A stretch of 64,000 bases of DNA from positions 379,501 to 443,500 of the forward strand of contig NC_091668.1 in assembly GCF_042453785.1 (NCBI RefSeq), in the 5' to 3' direction. Position numbers and translations under genes: made by a program. The notes beneath the pieces were generated by a model. The model searched no databases and was not told the origin of the DNA. It saw only the letters and a list, made by a program, of their open reading frames with translations. Within the stretch, counting starts at the first letter, position 1, and every line of letters starts with the position of its first letter. Below are positions 23,386 through 36,100 of the stretch, one piece after another. The stretch is from Malus domestica. Taxonomy: Eukaryota; Streptophyta; Magnoliopsida; Rosales; Rosaceae.

Positions 23386-26300
23386 ATGCTAATCAACTTG
23401 GTTAATTTGCTATCAAACATGAAGACCAGAAGCAAAATTCCACAGCAGAACTCAACTCTTCTGTCACTTATTATTGTTAGCGTTTTAGTTAGCTTCCCTG
23501 TTACAAGATCAGACGACGGTAGTAATGGGGAGTATTTGATTGGAGTGGGCAGCTTTGACATGACTGGCCCGGCTGCCGGGGTCAACATGATGGGTTATGC
23601 CAGCATGGACCAGAATACCGCCGGTGTACACTTCCGGCTAAGGGCAAGAACCTTCATCGTGGCCGAGAGTTCCCAAGGTCCAAGGTTCGCCTTTGTTAAT
23701 CTTGATGCTGGAATGGCTTCACAACTGGTTAACATTAAAGTGCTCGACAAACTCAAATCAAGGTATATAATTAATCAGTACTATTTTTTTTAACAAAGGC
23801 GATGTTCTAAATTAGTGTAATTTACCTAATGGAGATACGGAATCAAGTGGAAGAAGGTCGACGCATTGTCTTAACCCCACATATGCATTAATTAATCAAT
23901 ACTGTTTTAATTAATGTGTGCTTTCGCCTTGAAGGTTTGGAAACTTGTACACTGAAGACAATGTGGCGATTAGCGGGATTCACACGCACGCAGGACCAGG
24001 GGGTTATTTGCAGTATCTAGTTTACACTGTAACATCTTTGGGCTTTGTCCAACAATCCTTCGATGCCATCGTCAATGCAATTGTGCAGAGCATTGTTCTG
24101 GCTCATCACAACCTCAAGCCTGGTTCCATTTTCATCAACCAAGGTGAGCTATGTTAGACGGAGTCAAGGTTAGCTATGTTAGACGGAGTCAAGTTTCCGA
24201 TCACTCCGTCTAACAAGCTACATGTCAAATTTCCTCTATCATTATTGTTGACTAGAGCAAGTCTGCTCTTTAGTATGCATCCAAGTTCGAATCCTCCTTC
24301 GAACATTTTAGATTAATTTAAAGCGGAATATTTGTTGTATCAAAATTTCTCCCGATCACTTAACTACACAAGGTCTAACTGCCGCTAATTGACGGGATTT
24401 GAATACTTTGTAGGGGATGTGGTAAACGCGGGAATAAACAGGAGTCCGAGTGCTTATCTGCTAAACCCGGCAGAGGAGAGAGCACGGTACCCGAAAGATG
24501 TGGATACTCTGATGACTCTATTGAAGTTTGTGGATGGCGGAAGCGGGAAGAGCATCGGAGCATTCAGCTGGTTTGCCACCCACGGAACCTCCATGAGCAA
24601 AGACAACAAGCTCATCAGTGGCGACAACAAAGGTGCCGCTGCCAGATTCTTCGAGGACTGGTTCACTACAACTAATACTAGTACTGGTGCCACGATATCA
24701 TCTCCACCAGGTAATTATAGTTATCACCAGATCATGATCTTTAAACTACGTTCTGTAAATTAATTATGTTCTTTGATGCAGATAGTAGCGTGGCAGCAGC
24801 GCTAATAAAGAAGGCGGAAAATATCAAAGCAACGGGAGGGAAGCCCTGCGGCAAAACAACCAGTCGCAAGTTTAAGGTGAGGAAGAACGATGGCTCACTA
24901 TTTGTGGGAGCCTTTTGCCAATCCAACGTGGGAGATGTGACTCCAAATGTCCTTGGAGCGTTTTGCACCGATTCTGGAAAACCTTGCGACTTCACTCACT
25001 CCTCCTGTCATGGGAACAACCAACTCTGCCTCGGACGTGGACCTGGGTATGCTCATAATGCTAACAAATCGTACCAACATGTTATCGATGCATTTCATAA
25101 CAATACAATATCAGTACTCGGCCGCAATGTGCATATCTGTAACATAGTGACTCCGTTTTAATTCGTTAACGCCATGCTGATAGGTACCCGGATGAAATAC
25201 AAAGCACGAAAATTATAGGGGAGAGGCAATTTCTAAGGGCGGCTGATCTATTCACGTCGGCTACAGAGCAGCTGACCGGGAAAATAGACTTTCGCCACGT
25301 GTACCTAGATTTCACGAATATTGAGGTTGATTTGGAAGGAAACAAGAAAGTGAAAACATGCCCCGCGGGGCTTGGTCCGGGATTTGCCGCTGGGACTACA
25401 GATGGACCGGGTGTCTTTGGCTTCCAACAGGGTGATCAAAAGGTCAGCAGCATCTTCCACTTTTATTTTGGACTATTTTCTTCCTAATGGGTACACCTTC
25501 CTTCACCCTGGCATCCGTGTCATGTAAGTTGCTCTCCTAGACTCCTACGATCGGGTTAATCAATCATCTGTTTTCAGATCAATTCGACATGGAGAAGACT
25601 GAGGGATTCGCTAAAAAAACCCAGCCAATATCAAGTGAACTGCCAACAGCCCAAGGCAGTTCTGCTCAGCACTGGGGAAATGTTTGTACCTTATGCATGG
25701 GCGGTAAGACTCCTTACACAAAGCGATATGGGGGGAGGGGGGAATTCAACACATTAAACACATGTGTAGCACGCAGTTCAGAGAAAATTCTCTAACTATT
25801 CTAACCTTATGGTTCAAATGCAGCCTGCAATCGTTCCTATTCAAATGCTCAGGTTGGGGAAGCTGATCATACTTTCTGTCCCAGGAGGTTAGTCCTCTTT
25901 TACAATTCACAACTCATACCTATATCGATCGCATGCGCACTGACTAATTCTTTACCAAAGCATAAAGGCAGCATCATTCCAACACTACTGACATTCATTT
26001 ACAACTTACTGCGTAAATCAATCTAAATTCTAAAAACTAAATCCCCTCACAAGTGACATATACTATAATACCAACAGCCACCAGGAGCACACACCATTCA
26101 CAGGGTTTCGCGCTCATAAGGGCTGCTCTTGACAGCAGTACTAAAGGATTTAACAAGCTCTAAGCTACCGATTCTTGCAGAATTCACTACAATGGCCGGT
26201 CGGCGGCTAAGGGAAGCGGTCAAGGAGACCCTTATAAGTAACAGCAACGGTGAATTTGATGAGGATACTCGCATTGTAATAGCAGGGCTTACTAATACTT

Positions 26301-27041
26301 ACTCGCAATATATTGCAACTTTCGAGGAATACGCACAACAACGATATGAGGTACAAACTCAACCTATAAACAAAATTTATTGTTTAACATGTTTGGCATG
26401 AGATTTACCTAAATGGATTCCTAGGGAAACAATTTCTTAACTTCGCAGTACTTAAATCTAGATTTTTCAATGCATCGTGCAATCTGCAGGCTGCTTCCAC
26501 TCTCTATGGTCCTCACACGTTATCAGCGTACATTCAAGAATTCAATAAATTAGCCAAGGCGATGGCAAAGGGAGACAAAGACCTTCCTAAAGGTCCCTTA
26601 CCACCAGATCTTTCCTCTGTACAAATCAGAGTAGGTGATCCTACTGGAGACTCACCTCCCCCAGGTACAAAATTTGGAGATATTAAGGAGGATGTCAGCT
26701 TACCAAAAAGTGGATCATTCCAAAAGGGAGATAGACCAACTGCCACATTTTGGAGCGCTAACCCAAGATATGACCTATTGACGGAAGGGACATATGCAGT
26801 GGTAGAGATGCTTCAAGGAAAACACTGGGTTCCTGTTTACGACGACGATGATTTCTCCCTGTTTTTCAAGTGGAATGTAGATACCAGTAGCTTATATGGC
26901 ACAGCAACCATAGAATGGGAAATACCGACGGATACAAATTCAGGGGTGTACAGGCTAAGGCATTTTGGTTCAGCAAAGGAAACAAAGGACTCACCCAACA
27001 CCTACTTCACCGGCGCATCTAGTGGATTTGCAGTGTCTTAA
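23386..27041 (+). CDS. Neutral ceramidase, with Thr at the catalytic Ser position
   Basis: Nine exons (23386-23762, 23935-24143, 24414-24710, 24782-25046, 25184-25442, 25578-25703, 25824-25887, 26181-26350, 26490-27041) give 772 residues with matching phases, the usual plant length (about 780). Neutral ceramidases split ceramide into sphingosine and a fatty acid in the secretory path or at the cell surface. A signal peptide is visible (about 23-42, LLSLIIVSVLVSFPVT). Family motifs include GSFDMTGPAAGVNMMGYA, the zinc-ligand region SGIHTHAGPGGY, WFATHGTSMS, and LLSTGEMFVPYAWAPAIVPIQMLRLGKL. The C-terminal beta domain begins near residue 640. The active-site motif, normally GDVSPN, reads GDVTPN: ACT at 24940-24942 makes residue 348 Thr. 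The preceding usual SNCGD reads SNVGD. Either activity is kept by Thr or this copy is altered. All splice sites look functional. Confidence 0.93.
24143..24193. repeat. Short tandem duplication at ceramidase intron 2 donor
   Basis: The word AGCTATGTTAGACGGAGTCA occurs twice with a period of about 27 bp, right after the exon 2 donor. It does not alter the splice site GGTGAGC. Confidence 0.75.
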
Positions 27042-27206
27042 ATATTTATCTAGGATTTTTCTTCCATGTGTATCCTTGTTACAGAAATTAAGAAGAAAAG
27101 GTAGCAAGGGATGCAAATAAGTACTTATTTAGAAACTGAAACCTTACATGCTTATTGATATCATAGAATAAATATAAATGTAAAGGCTGTTACTTGCAGA
27201 AGTAAC

Positions 27207-28170
27207 TTAGTCAGTGCTCATATGGATTATACATCGAAGGCATTGCCCTTTAATAAGCAAATCGAAAGCTTTGTTGATGTCTTCAAACCTTACTTCATGT
27301 GTCACAAACTCATCCAGTTGTAGTTCCCGATAGCATGAAAATAAAAAAAAATTAAAAGGATATCCGGGTTCAGTAAGGCGAAAACAATTCAAGTAAACAG
27401 TTAAGTGCTACATCACCTTGTCCATGTAACGATTGATGAGGGCAGGGATATCAGATTTAAGTTCGAGTCCTCCAAATAAGGATTCCATGAGGGTTTTGTT
27501 AGGAATGTCGGTATTACAAGATAGAGAATGCACAAGGTAAAGTAAAAAATAGACACTAAGAATTTATGTAGTTCGGCAATTTATACCTACATCCACGAAA
27601 CAATGATCAATCTTCACTATATGAAAAAGATGAGTACAACAAGAGTAGTCTTACCAAGCCAAAGACAAGGCTTGATGGATATAAGAAAGTATGACACACA
27701 CTTTTTATCACTCTAAACTTCACTCACACACAATGTGTAGTGAAACACTCTCACTCTCAAACTTGAAGTGGAACAACTCTTATAACCCTCACTCTTGGAG
27801 TGGAACACTCTTACTTCGGTTTTTCACACACACACACACCATGATACATACATGCACCCCTATTTATAATTGAGTTTTGCCGACTTGCCCACCGACTTAG
27901 GCTTGCATGACAGTCACAGTATTAGCTAGAACTTTCTAGCTTATGCATGCACTCCACCGACATGCATATTTGAACCAGATTTTTCTAGTTCCTTGGCATT
28001 TGATAAGATGCTAGAATTTTCTAGCATCCCTCCTTTATGATGGGCTGATCCTTTAATGTCTTTCATCATGGGCTGGACCCATGGTATACCAACAGGTTTT
28101 GCCGCTGCGAAGGATATCATGAGAGGGAAGGCTCACCTCTGACCCTGGCTTGCCACGATACCTACCATAA
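27207..28170 (-). pseudogene. Alcohol-dehydrogenase-like gene fragment split by a solo LTR
   Basis: On the minus strand, residues like the C-terminal third of a plant alcohol dehydrogenase-like protein are readable. GKPGSEVSLPSHDILRSG (28170-28100) continues, across the inserted LTR, as KTLMESLFGGLELKSDIPAL...NRYMDK (to 27417, donor CAAG/GTGATG). The last exon ELQLDEFVTHEVRFEDINKA...CIIHMSTD (27326-27207) ends in a stop. The acceptor before the last exon reads CGG rather than CAG. Upstream exons with the zinc and NAD sites are missing; the Copia fossil begins where they should be. It lies tail-to-tail with the ceramidase gene, 165 bp away. It is almost certainly non-functional here, though an intact relative should exist elsewhere in the genome. 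Confidence 0.82.
27497..28094 (-). mobile_element. Solo LTR (LTR retrotransposon fossil) with 5-bp duplication
   Basis: A 598-bp LTR on the minus strand runs from TGTTGGTATACC to CATTCCTAACA, so it has TG...CA ends. The 5-bp direct repeats GGTTT flank it (27492-27496 and 28095-28099). No internal region remains, as expected after recombination between the two LTRs of a full element. It sits inside an exon of the alcohol-dehydrogenase-like fragment. Composition is Copia-like, but the family cannot be settled without an internal region. Confidence 0.85.
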
Positions 28171-28212
28171 ATGTCTTGTAAGATTAGATTAATACATAAC
28201 TGATTCACTGAA

Positions 28213-30755
28213 ACCAAAAAACCACTAACCTGAAGAAACCATGTAGGCTAGAACGCGATCGAGATAGGCTTCTTCTGCAACTCGTCAATCTCAGAATGCA
28301 ATGGCTCAATACTATGGGGCGTGAGGCTCTTTTATTGCGTATCAATTGAGAGTGCAGGGACCCTATATTTATACCTTATGCAATGGTGTTCAACTAGGAG
28401 ACTTCCCATAATGTTAGTCCTAATTGAACTCAACCTTATCATGCAATCCCAAGTATCCATATCAGCTAATATAACATTAGTATAGTTTATCAGGATTGTT
28501 TAGCTACATTCCTTATCGTACACACCTTTTGGTAGCTTACAAACAAAGTCATACTCGAACTCTATAACCTCAAACCTTAGATACACGTATTAACAAGTGT
28601 GCAGCTCTCATGAGACTTACATTCTCCCACTAGAGCCAACACTTGTTAATCATAGTAATACTGAAGAGAGATTATACTTAAGTGGCCATGAGTTTAGAGT
28701 TGAACATAAACCTGAAAATCCAGTTTCTGTCATTGCAAAGCATTCATAAAGAACTATAAGGAACTATATGCTCATCTCCAGAACAACATCCCCATAATCA
28801 CTTCATGAAACCGTACCATACATGAAACTCCAACAAGACATGGAAATATGTAAATGTGACTGTACATATATATTTAAACACATTTGACATGTGGTCCTCC
28901 TTATGACTACCAACGTAGGCTTTCTTCATGCTTCATAAGAAACTTCAATGGTTGTTAATCTTTAAACAATAACTCAGATTGATATTCATGTATTAAAACA
29001 TATCATTATAACTAATGCTGTATGCTTTAAGGGAACTTTGAACAACCAACAGCAACATCTTTATTAGTTATAAATATAACCTTATTCTCAATGCATAAAT
29101 TTAAACATGCTTTAACTAGAACTTAACAAATTGAACAAACACGACTCCCACTATTCCACAGTTTCAAAACCTGCTAGCACACCCATCTTGGCAACGTGCC
29201 CCTTGAACACTGCACCTGGCACCGGCTTATTCAAAGGATCTGCAATCATAGAACCAGTTGCCAAGTAATCAATCTTAACAAGTCCTGTCATTACCTTTTC
29301 TCGAGCAATGAGATATTTAATCTCTAAATTCCTTGTTGCAGTTGACCTTTTGTTGTTCTTAGAGAAAAAGATGGCTGCATTGTTATCACAGAATATCTGA
29401 ATAGGCCTTTGAATTAAGTCTACCACTCTCAATCCTGTAATAAAAATTTTCATCCATATTGCCTGATTGACTGTTTCACAACATGACAAGTACTCAGCAA
29501 CCATAGTTGAGGCTGCAACTATATCTTGTTTAGAACTTTTCCACGACACAGCTCCTCCTGCCATAGTGAAGACAAAACCCGAAGTTGATTTTAAATCATC
29601 AGGACAACCTGCAAAGTCAGCATCACTATAACCTTCCAAAACCAAACGTTCAGTTTTCTTATAAATGAGCATGTGAGATTTGGTTCTCTGAAGGTATCTC
29701 ATAACCCTTTTCCCTGCATTCCAATGTGCTTCTCCAGGGTTGGACTGAAATCTCCCCAGAACACTAATGGTAAATGCAAGGTCAGGCCTTGTACAGACCT
29801 GAAGATACATCAAACTTCCCACCAATGAAGCATATGGTTTGTCCTTCATGTTCTCCCTTTCAATCTCATTTCTTGGACTTTGTTCTTTGTTCAGTTTATC
29901 ACCCTTCGAAATTGGCATTTCTGTGGTTCCACATGATGCCATATTGAATCTTTTTAACACTTTCTCTATGTACCCTTTCTGCGATAGTCCCAGGAGTCCT
30001 CTCTCTCTATCTCTTTTGATTTCAATTCCCAAGACATACGAAGCTTCACCCAAATCTTTCATTTCAAACTTGCACTGCAAGAAAGACTTAGTTTCATCCA
30101 ATAGGCTAGAACAATTTGCTGCTAAAAGAATATCATCCACATAGAGCACTAATATGATATAAGTGCTCCCACTGACTTTCAAATATATACAAGCATCAGA
30201 TGGATTTTCTGTAAACCCATGCTCCTTAACAACATGATGAAACTTCAAATACCACTGCCTAGATGCCTGTTTTAAACCGTAAATTGATTTATTCAGTTTA
30301 CATACCATATTTTCCTTCCCTTCTTCTTTGAAGCCCTCAGGTTGTACCAAAAAACCACTAACCTGAAGAAACCATGTAGGCTAGAACGCGATCGAGATAG
30401 GCTTCTTCTGCAACTCGTCAATCTCAGAATGCAATGGCTCAATACTATGGGGCGTGAGGCTCTTTTATTGCGTATCAATTGAGAGTGCAGGGACCCTATA
30501 TTTATACCTTATGCAATGGTGTTCAACTAGGAGACTTCCCATAATGTTAGTCCTAATCGAACTCAACCTTATCATGCAATCCAAAGTATCCATATCAGCT
30601 AATATAACATTAGTATAGTTTATCAGGATTGTTTAGCTACATTCCTTATCGTACACACCTTTTGGTAGCTTACAAACAAAGTCATACTCGAACTCTATAA
30701 CCTCAAACCTTAGATACACGTATTAACAAGTGTGCAGCGCTCATGAGACTTACAT
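28213..30755 (-). mobile_element. Ty1/Copia retrotransposon fossil, incomplete, with two 410-bp LTRs
   Basis: Two direct repeats of 410 bp (28213-28622 and 30346-30755) bracket a minus-strand frame (30350-29151) that encodes only the reverse transcriptase/RNase H part of a Copia polyprotein. Motifs include KSIYGLKQASRQWY, YVDDILLA and the Copia RNase H words SGFVFTMAGGAVSWKSSKQ and ADPLNKPV. A polypurine tract (AGTGGGAGA) lies next to the 3' LTR. The LTR begins TGTAAGTCTC. I count three differences between the LTRs over 410 bp, so the insertion is young, likely under a million years. The element is broken and largely internal-deleted: no gag, protease or integrase is recognisable. No clear flanking duplication was found, so the exact ends are uncertain. 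Confidence 0.88.
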
Positions 30756-33138
30756 GTCTCTCCCCAACCCTGAAGTTCAAAAGAACGATAATATTTCAAT
30801 GCGTAGTGTGGACAAATTATAGTTGCCTAAGTTCATCCTGATGTTCAACAAAATTTATGGCAAGGCATGATAGTGAAGTCTTCGAATGCATGTGTGTGCG
30901 AGTGGTAGAATAATCAAGTCGACCAGAGGAAAATCAAGTTCTTCTAATAGGATCTAAATCAGTCATTTAAAAGTATTTCCTAAACGAATTCTTAGATTGG
31001 ATTACATAACTTGTTAAATTTTGTCAATACAAATTTAAAACTGAAACCAAAATTTTGAAAATAAAAATTAAAAATCCGTTTGATAACTAATCTTTTTTTT
31101 TTAATTGAGATTTCTATAAAAAAAAAATATATATATATAATGATCATCAAACTACCTTTAGATTACTGAAATAGGAAATTCAAGCTAATATTTTTAAAGC
31201 TGAGTGTGGAAATAGATTATTTTGGTTTTAATATTATTTCTCTTACTTATAAAATGTGAAAATTATAGAGTACCAATTTAGACGATCTTGACACAAGTCG
31301 TAAAAATTACAATGCCACTATTTAAACATAGACAATATCAAATTATCAATGATGTACAACTAATTGCACCTCTCGTTCTTATAATCTTTGAGTCACTTGG
31401 TACCGTTTGGTACGTGGGACGGGACGGAACGGAGTGGGATGAGGCGTTCCGTCCCACGTTTGGTACGCCTAAAACGGGTGGAACACGCTGTTCCACGGGA
31501 TGAATTTTGGGTGAATTTTCGCTCCGCCTCATCCCTGGAACGACTTGTTCTACATCCGTGGAACACAAAATTATAACATCTCCGTCTCCTTCTTCTTCCT
31601 CCTTATTTCCATCCGAGGGCATCTTTGTTCCATCTCTGTTCTGTCTCATCCCATTCCGTTCCGTCTCGTTCCGTCTGCATACCAAACGATACCTTGAGCC
31701 ACAAACATGGATGGAACTGTCTTAGGCTTAGCATGGGCGGATGCCCCCACTCAAAATTTTTTTTGTTGTTGTTGTTGAAAAAAAATATACTCTTTTAGTT
31801 GCTTGTGACATTAGTATTAACTCTTTTATGCACTATTGCCATTGTTGGAAGAGCATATTAAGCTGTAAAGTTTTTGTTGATAAATTGAATAGGAGATCAA
31901 TGGATGAATGATAACATAATTATTTTGAGATTTGATGGTATTAGTAATAAAGTTGTCATTTAACATTTGAAAACATAAAACGCATTGAGGAATATTGTAA
32001 TAAGTTGTATAAAAAACTTTATGGATTAATATATAAGTGTTTTGTTGAGAACATTCTTAAACTTTTTAATTTGTAACTTTGTTATTTGAGGATGACCGCA
32101 TTCATATAGATCTCTAGCTTCATCCTTGGCCACAAACATCAAATTATCTTATCTTGAAATTAAGTCAAATGTCTAAAGTCTTTCCAATTTGTTCACAAAA
32201 AGAAAGAGTTATCCCAAATTTAACTTACATTTGGAATTTGCCATTTCCTAAAATTAACCCCAAATGTGAGGAAGAAAGTTGAAGGCAAAAGAGGGGTTGG
32301 GGAATTCAGATCAAATAAACACAAGCCAAACAGTGTACAAGAAAATTTGTTTTTTAAAATTTAAAAAAGAAAAATGGGTTTCTTAGTAATTTAGGATTTA
32401 GCTTGCTATCAGAAAAAAATAAAAAAATAAAAAAAATAAAAAAATAAAAATGTCGTATTACACACCCTTCGTTTAACAAGAACTGGAAGCTTCCCGAACA
32501 TTCCCAAAAGGATTTTGTATTGTTTTGAAGACCACCACCTACGTATCCATCGCAGTCATCGTCCTCAGCAGATTCCATCTAAGGCCTGCTGTTGCAGACA
32601 CAACGAAACCACTGGAACCGGACTTTCCACCGTTGTGCTTCGGCTTGCGATCGCACTCGGGATTGAAACGACTCTCGGGTATGTAGATTTGCTTTTCGGA
32701 GATCATTTGTGTCCAAGTTTGTTTGTTGGAATTTGGAATTTATATTCTCAGCATGACATATAGCCCGTGATATTCCGCAATTCGGCAATAGAAGGGTCCA
32801 GTGCGATTCCCAAATCAATGAAATTTCGAGTCTTATAGGGTTTGACTGCAAAACCCTAAATATAAATACTTGGCGTTTTACTATAATGTTTGCACCTTCA
32901 GATTCAGCTCAGTGTAGCAATAGCATCCTCCAGGATTCTATTTTGTATTGCAAAATCTGACATTTTCTGCTGCTGCTTTTTTTTTTTCTTCTCCAAATTT
33001 GTTCTTCGCGTGTGGTTTCTGCAAATTATGTACTCGGAAGCTTGATCTTTGATGTTAACTGAAAAATGGTGTTTGATTGTACAGGCAGCTACTAAAGGTT
33101 GAAAACTTGAGGTTACTTTCTGAACCCTTTCGACTAGC
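30756..33138. other. Intergenic region and leader of the BAG6-like gene
   Basis: It contains AT-rich DNA, a short AT microsatellite near 31123, a family-H palindromic element (31399-31693), and the probable 5' leader of the BAG6-like gene from about 32460. A likely leader intron runs from GGTATGTAG (about 32679) to TGTACAG (33085). No other gene is seen. Confidence 0.55.
31399..31693. mobile_element. Family-H inverted-repeat element
   Basis: The left arm GGTACCGTTTGGTACGTGGG and the inverse of the right arm GGTATCGTTTGGTATGCAGA pair over about 35 bp. Both arms then carry ACGGAACGG words. The interior is rich in GGAAC/GTTCC words and encodes nothing credible. Nearby TTGAGTCA and TTGAGCCA could be an imperfect 8-bp duplication (hAT-like), but one end is offset by 3 bp. 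Confidence 0.7.
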
Positions 33139-36100
33139 ATGGCAGATCAGCACTCCAATGAAGGCACCAGTTCCGGCAATGTTGCTGGGGCTGATTGTGA
33201 TTCAAATCTTGAGATCAATATCAAGACTTTAGACTCACAGATGTATAGTTTTCAAGTTGATAAAAATGTGAGTTCTAGTCTTTGGTCGTGTCTTGCATTG
33301 CTTATGTGGGTTTAGTTTTGTTATTCTGCCGAATTAAACTGTGACCTAACTGCTAGGAACTACATGTTTGTCCCCGCCTTTATCAAGAATATGATCCCTT
33401 CAAGATCTTGTTTATTTTTATACATTTTTGATATTTGTATTTATACATTTTTATTTCAGATGCGAGTTTCTTTGTTCAAGGAAAAAATAGCTGATCAAAC
33501 AGGTGTTCCAGTTGGTCAGCAGCGGCTGATTTTCAGGGGAAGAGTGTTAAAAGATGACCATCCTCTTTCTGAGTATCGTATCCTACCATTTCGAACCTTT
33601 ATTGTTTACGTTTGATGTATATAGGATTAACTGTGTATACAGAAGTGGACTTTGAGATTTATGACATTTCAGTAACTTCGCAGTAGTTGTCAATACATGT
33701 ATAGTGTACATATCTATATACGTGGGAGTATATATTTAACTTTCTTGGGGGTGATTGGGTGCTCTTTGGGCAATGCAATGTCTTGCTAACAAGCATAACT
33801 AGGTCTACAAAGGTATTGGAAACTGGTGTGTGTAGTGTGTTCAGGCACAATGCTTGAAATTTGAGTAACTGAATTGGATCTCTGCCTATCATCTGTCAGC
33901 TGGGTTGGTTAGTTTATTGTGTCATCACAATGCATATGCTGACATACAAACCTCCTGTATGACAGTTTAATTTAGGTATTACAATAATTATTGTTGATCC
34001 CACCACTTAGTTTCTATTGCTAAACCTTTGGGGAGTGCCTCATGGTGAAATCCTTGTTGTTCCTGCAATTTGGTTGTTGTTTCACATCTTACCAATTATT
34101 GATCAGTTTCAGCATATGATCCCTTAACCCGTTGTAGATTTGGAAAATGGGCACACATTGCACTTAGTTATAAGGCAGCCATCCCAGCCACAACCTTCGT
34201 CGGGTACAAGTTCTGGCGAGGCACATGCTAATAGTGGTAAATAAGTAATTTGCTTTTGAGAAATGTTGGTGCTTCCATTTCAGGTTCAGAGCAATTTGTT
34301 TTTGAGAAATGTTGGTATATAAGCTTCTTGATGTAATTTGGCAGGAAATGATCCTAGTGGTGTTCCTCGTGGTCGCATTGGCCAGATATCACACAGTGTA
34401 GTTCTTGGGACGTTTAATGTTGGAGATCAAGGTGAAGGCGCTGTTCCTGATCTTAATCGGGTTCGTATTCGCTTCTTGCTATGTTAAAGTAATGGGATTT
34501 ATATATATAAATGGGCGAGGGCCTTAAATTGGTACTTCCGGAAGCACATTATGCTATATTCTTTATTGGTAGGTTATTGGCGCAGTTTTGAATTCTATTG
34601 GAATTGGCACCCAGGCTACAACTAATGGCACAGGCAACCCACAATTCACTACTTCGGTGAGCAATGTATGTTTCTTGAAATTACGACCAGATATGTCTAA
34701 TGTTATAAGTATTTTTCTCTCTTGCAATTGTGGTCCAGCCCCACTTAGTGGGAAAAGGCTTTGTTGTTGTTGTTGTTGCAATTGTGGTCCAGATAAATAA
34801 ATTGGTCAAATTACTAGTTTCTCAAAAGTGCTATAATCTTGTAAAACCAAAGAAAATGTTGCAAGTGTTAATGGGCAAAGGTTCCTTAGGAAAAGAGTAT
34901 GAATTTTTTGTATGGTTTTTCTACAGTTGAACACTCCTGGTCAACCTCCTAATGGAAATGAAGCAGAAGGGTCGCGTAATGTCAACCGAGGAGGACATCA
35001 AGCACAGTATGGACAGGCATTTCCTACTCAACCATTCCAAACTTTTCCTCAGGCTGTGCAACCTCCTCATGCAGCTGCAGCATTTCCCATGCCTTCATCA
35101 AATATGGTATTGTTATGATATTTTGGGCATGTCTTAATCTTGAATTGGCCATGTATATGACATCTTAATGTTTTTTGTTTTCTGTTCAGCCAATTCCACA
35201 CTCTTTGAATACTCTCTCCGAGTTTATGAACAGAATGGAGCAGGGATTATCGCAAAATGGTAACAAACCAACTATTCAGTAAGAAATAAGGATTAAGCTA
35301 ACCTTTTCTTTTTCTATCTAGGTTATCAGCCAAATACATCTGCAACCAATACAGGAGAACCACCTAGGGTGAACTTACCTTCCACTGCAGAGGGGATGCC
35401 TACACCTGAGGCATTGGGGATTGTTCTTCGTCATGCAGAGCGACTTCTCAGCAATCATGCTGTTTCTGCATTATCTGTGAGACTTCTAAATTTATCTTAA
35501 CCTATTGATTACGCTGTTTGTGCTTTTTTTTTTTTTTTTTTTTTTTCTCTCTAGAAAAACTATCATGGGACCATACATATGCAATGATCATTTTTCCTTG
35601 AATTAATTGTTAGTCTTGGACTTCGATAATTTATGTACTTCTTATTTGGAGAAGAGGTCCTTTGCATTGTATAACAACGCAGTTCAAAAATTTCATGTCC
35701 TCTATGATTAAGGGAATTCAAATTTGCCTTTTGATAAGGATACAAACTTTTTGAGACTTGGATTATTAAAGTGTTTGCGTAGTATAGTCACTCATGCAAT
35801 TTTCACTGTAGTTATGACATTTTGGAGTGTTCCCGATCCAATTCAATCCGCGCAGCTGATCAGTTCAGTTTGGTGGATTGGATCCATAACAATAACTGAT
35901 TCAATTTTGGTCGGTTTTTAGATTTTGGAATCAGATCTAATCCAATCCAATGCTAATAGCGTTGGATAGGTTGGATAGGATTCATAGGATTAGATGATTG
36001 ATCTGTTGTCATTGTCTATCCAATAATTCCAATTTCAATAGATTCACGTGTAATATCAAGATTGAATCTGTTGTAAAGTGTTTTGCTCACATCCTGTACC

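Noticed and set aside
25589-25795. Frame 'MEKTEGFAKKTQ...' in the ceramidase gene
   Set aside because: The true exon there (25578-25703) is read in another frame, INSTWRRLRDSLKK...LLSTGEMFVPYAWA, which matches the family and keeps phase.
32515-32763. Open frame in the BAG6-like leader
   Set aside because: It crosses a likely leader intron donor and has no known domain; better explained as 5' UTR.
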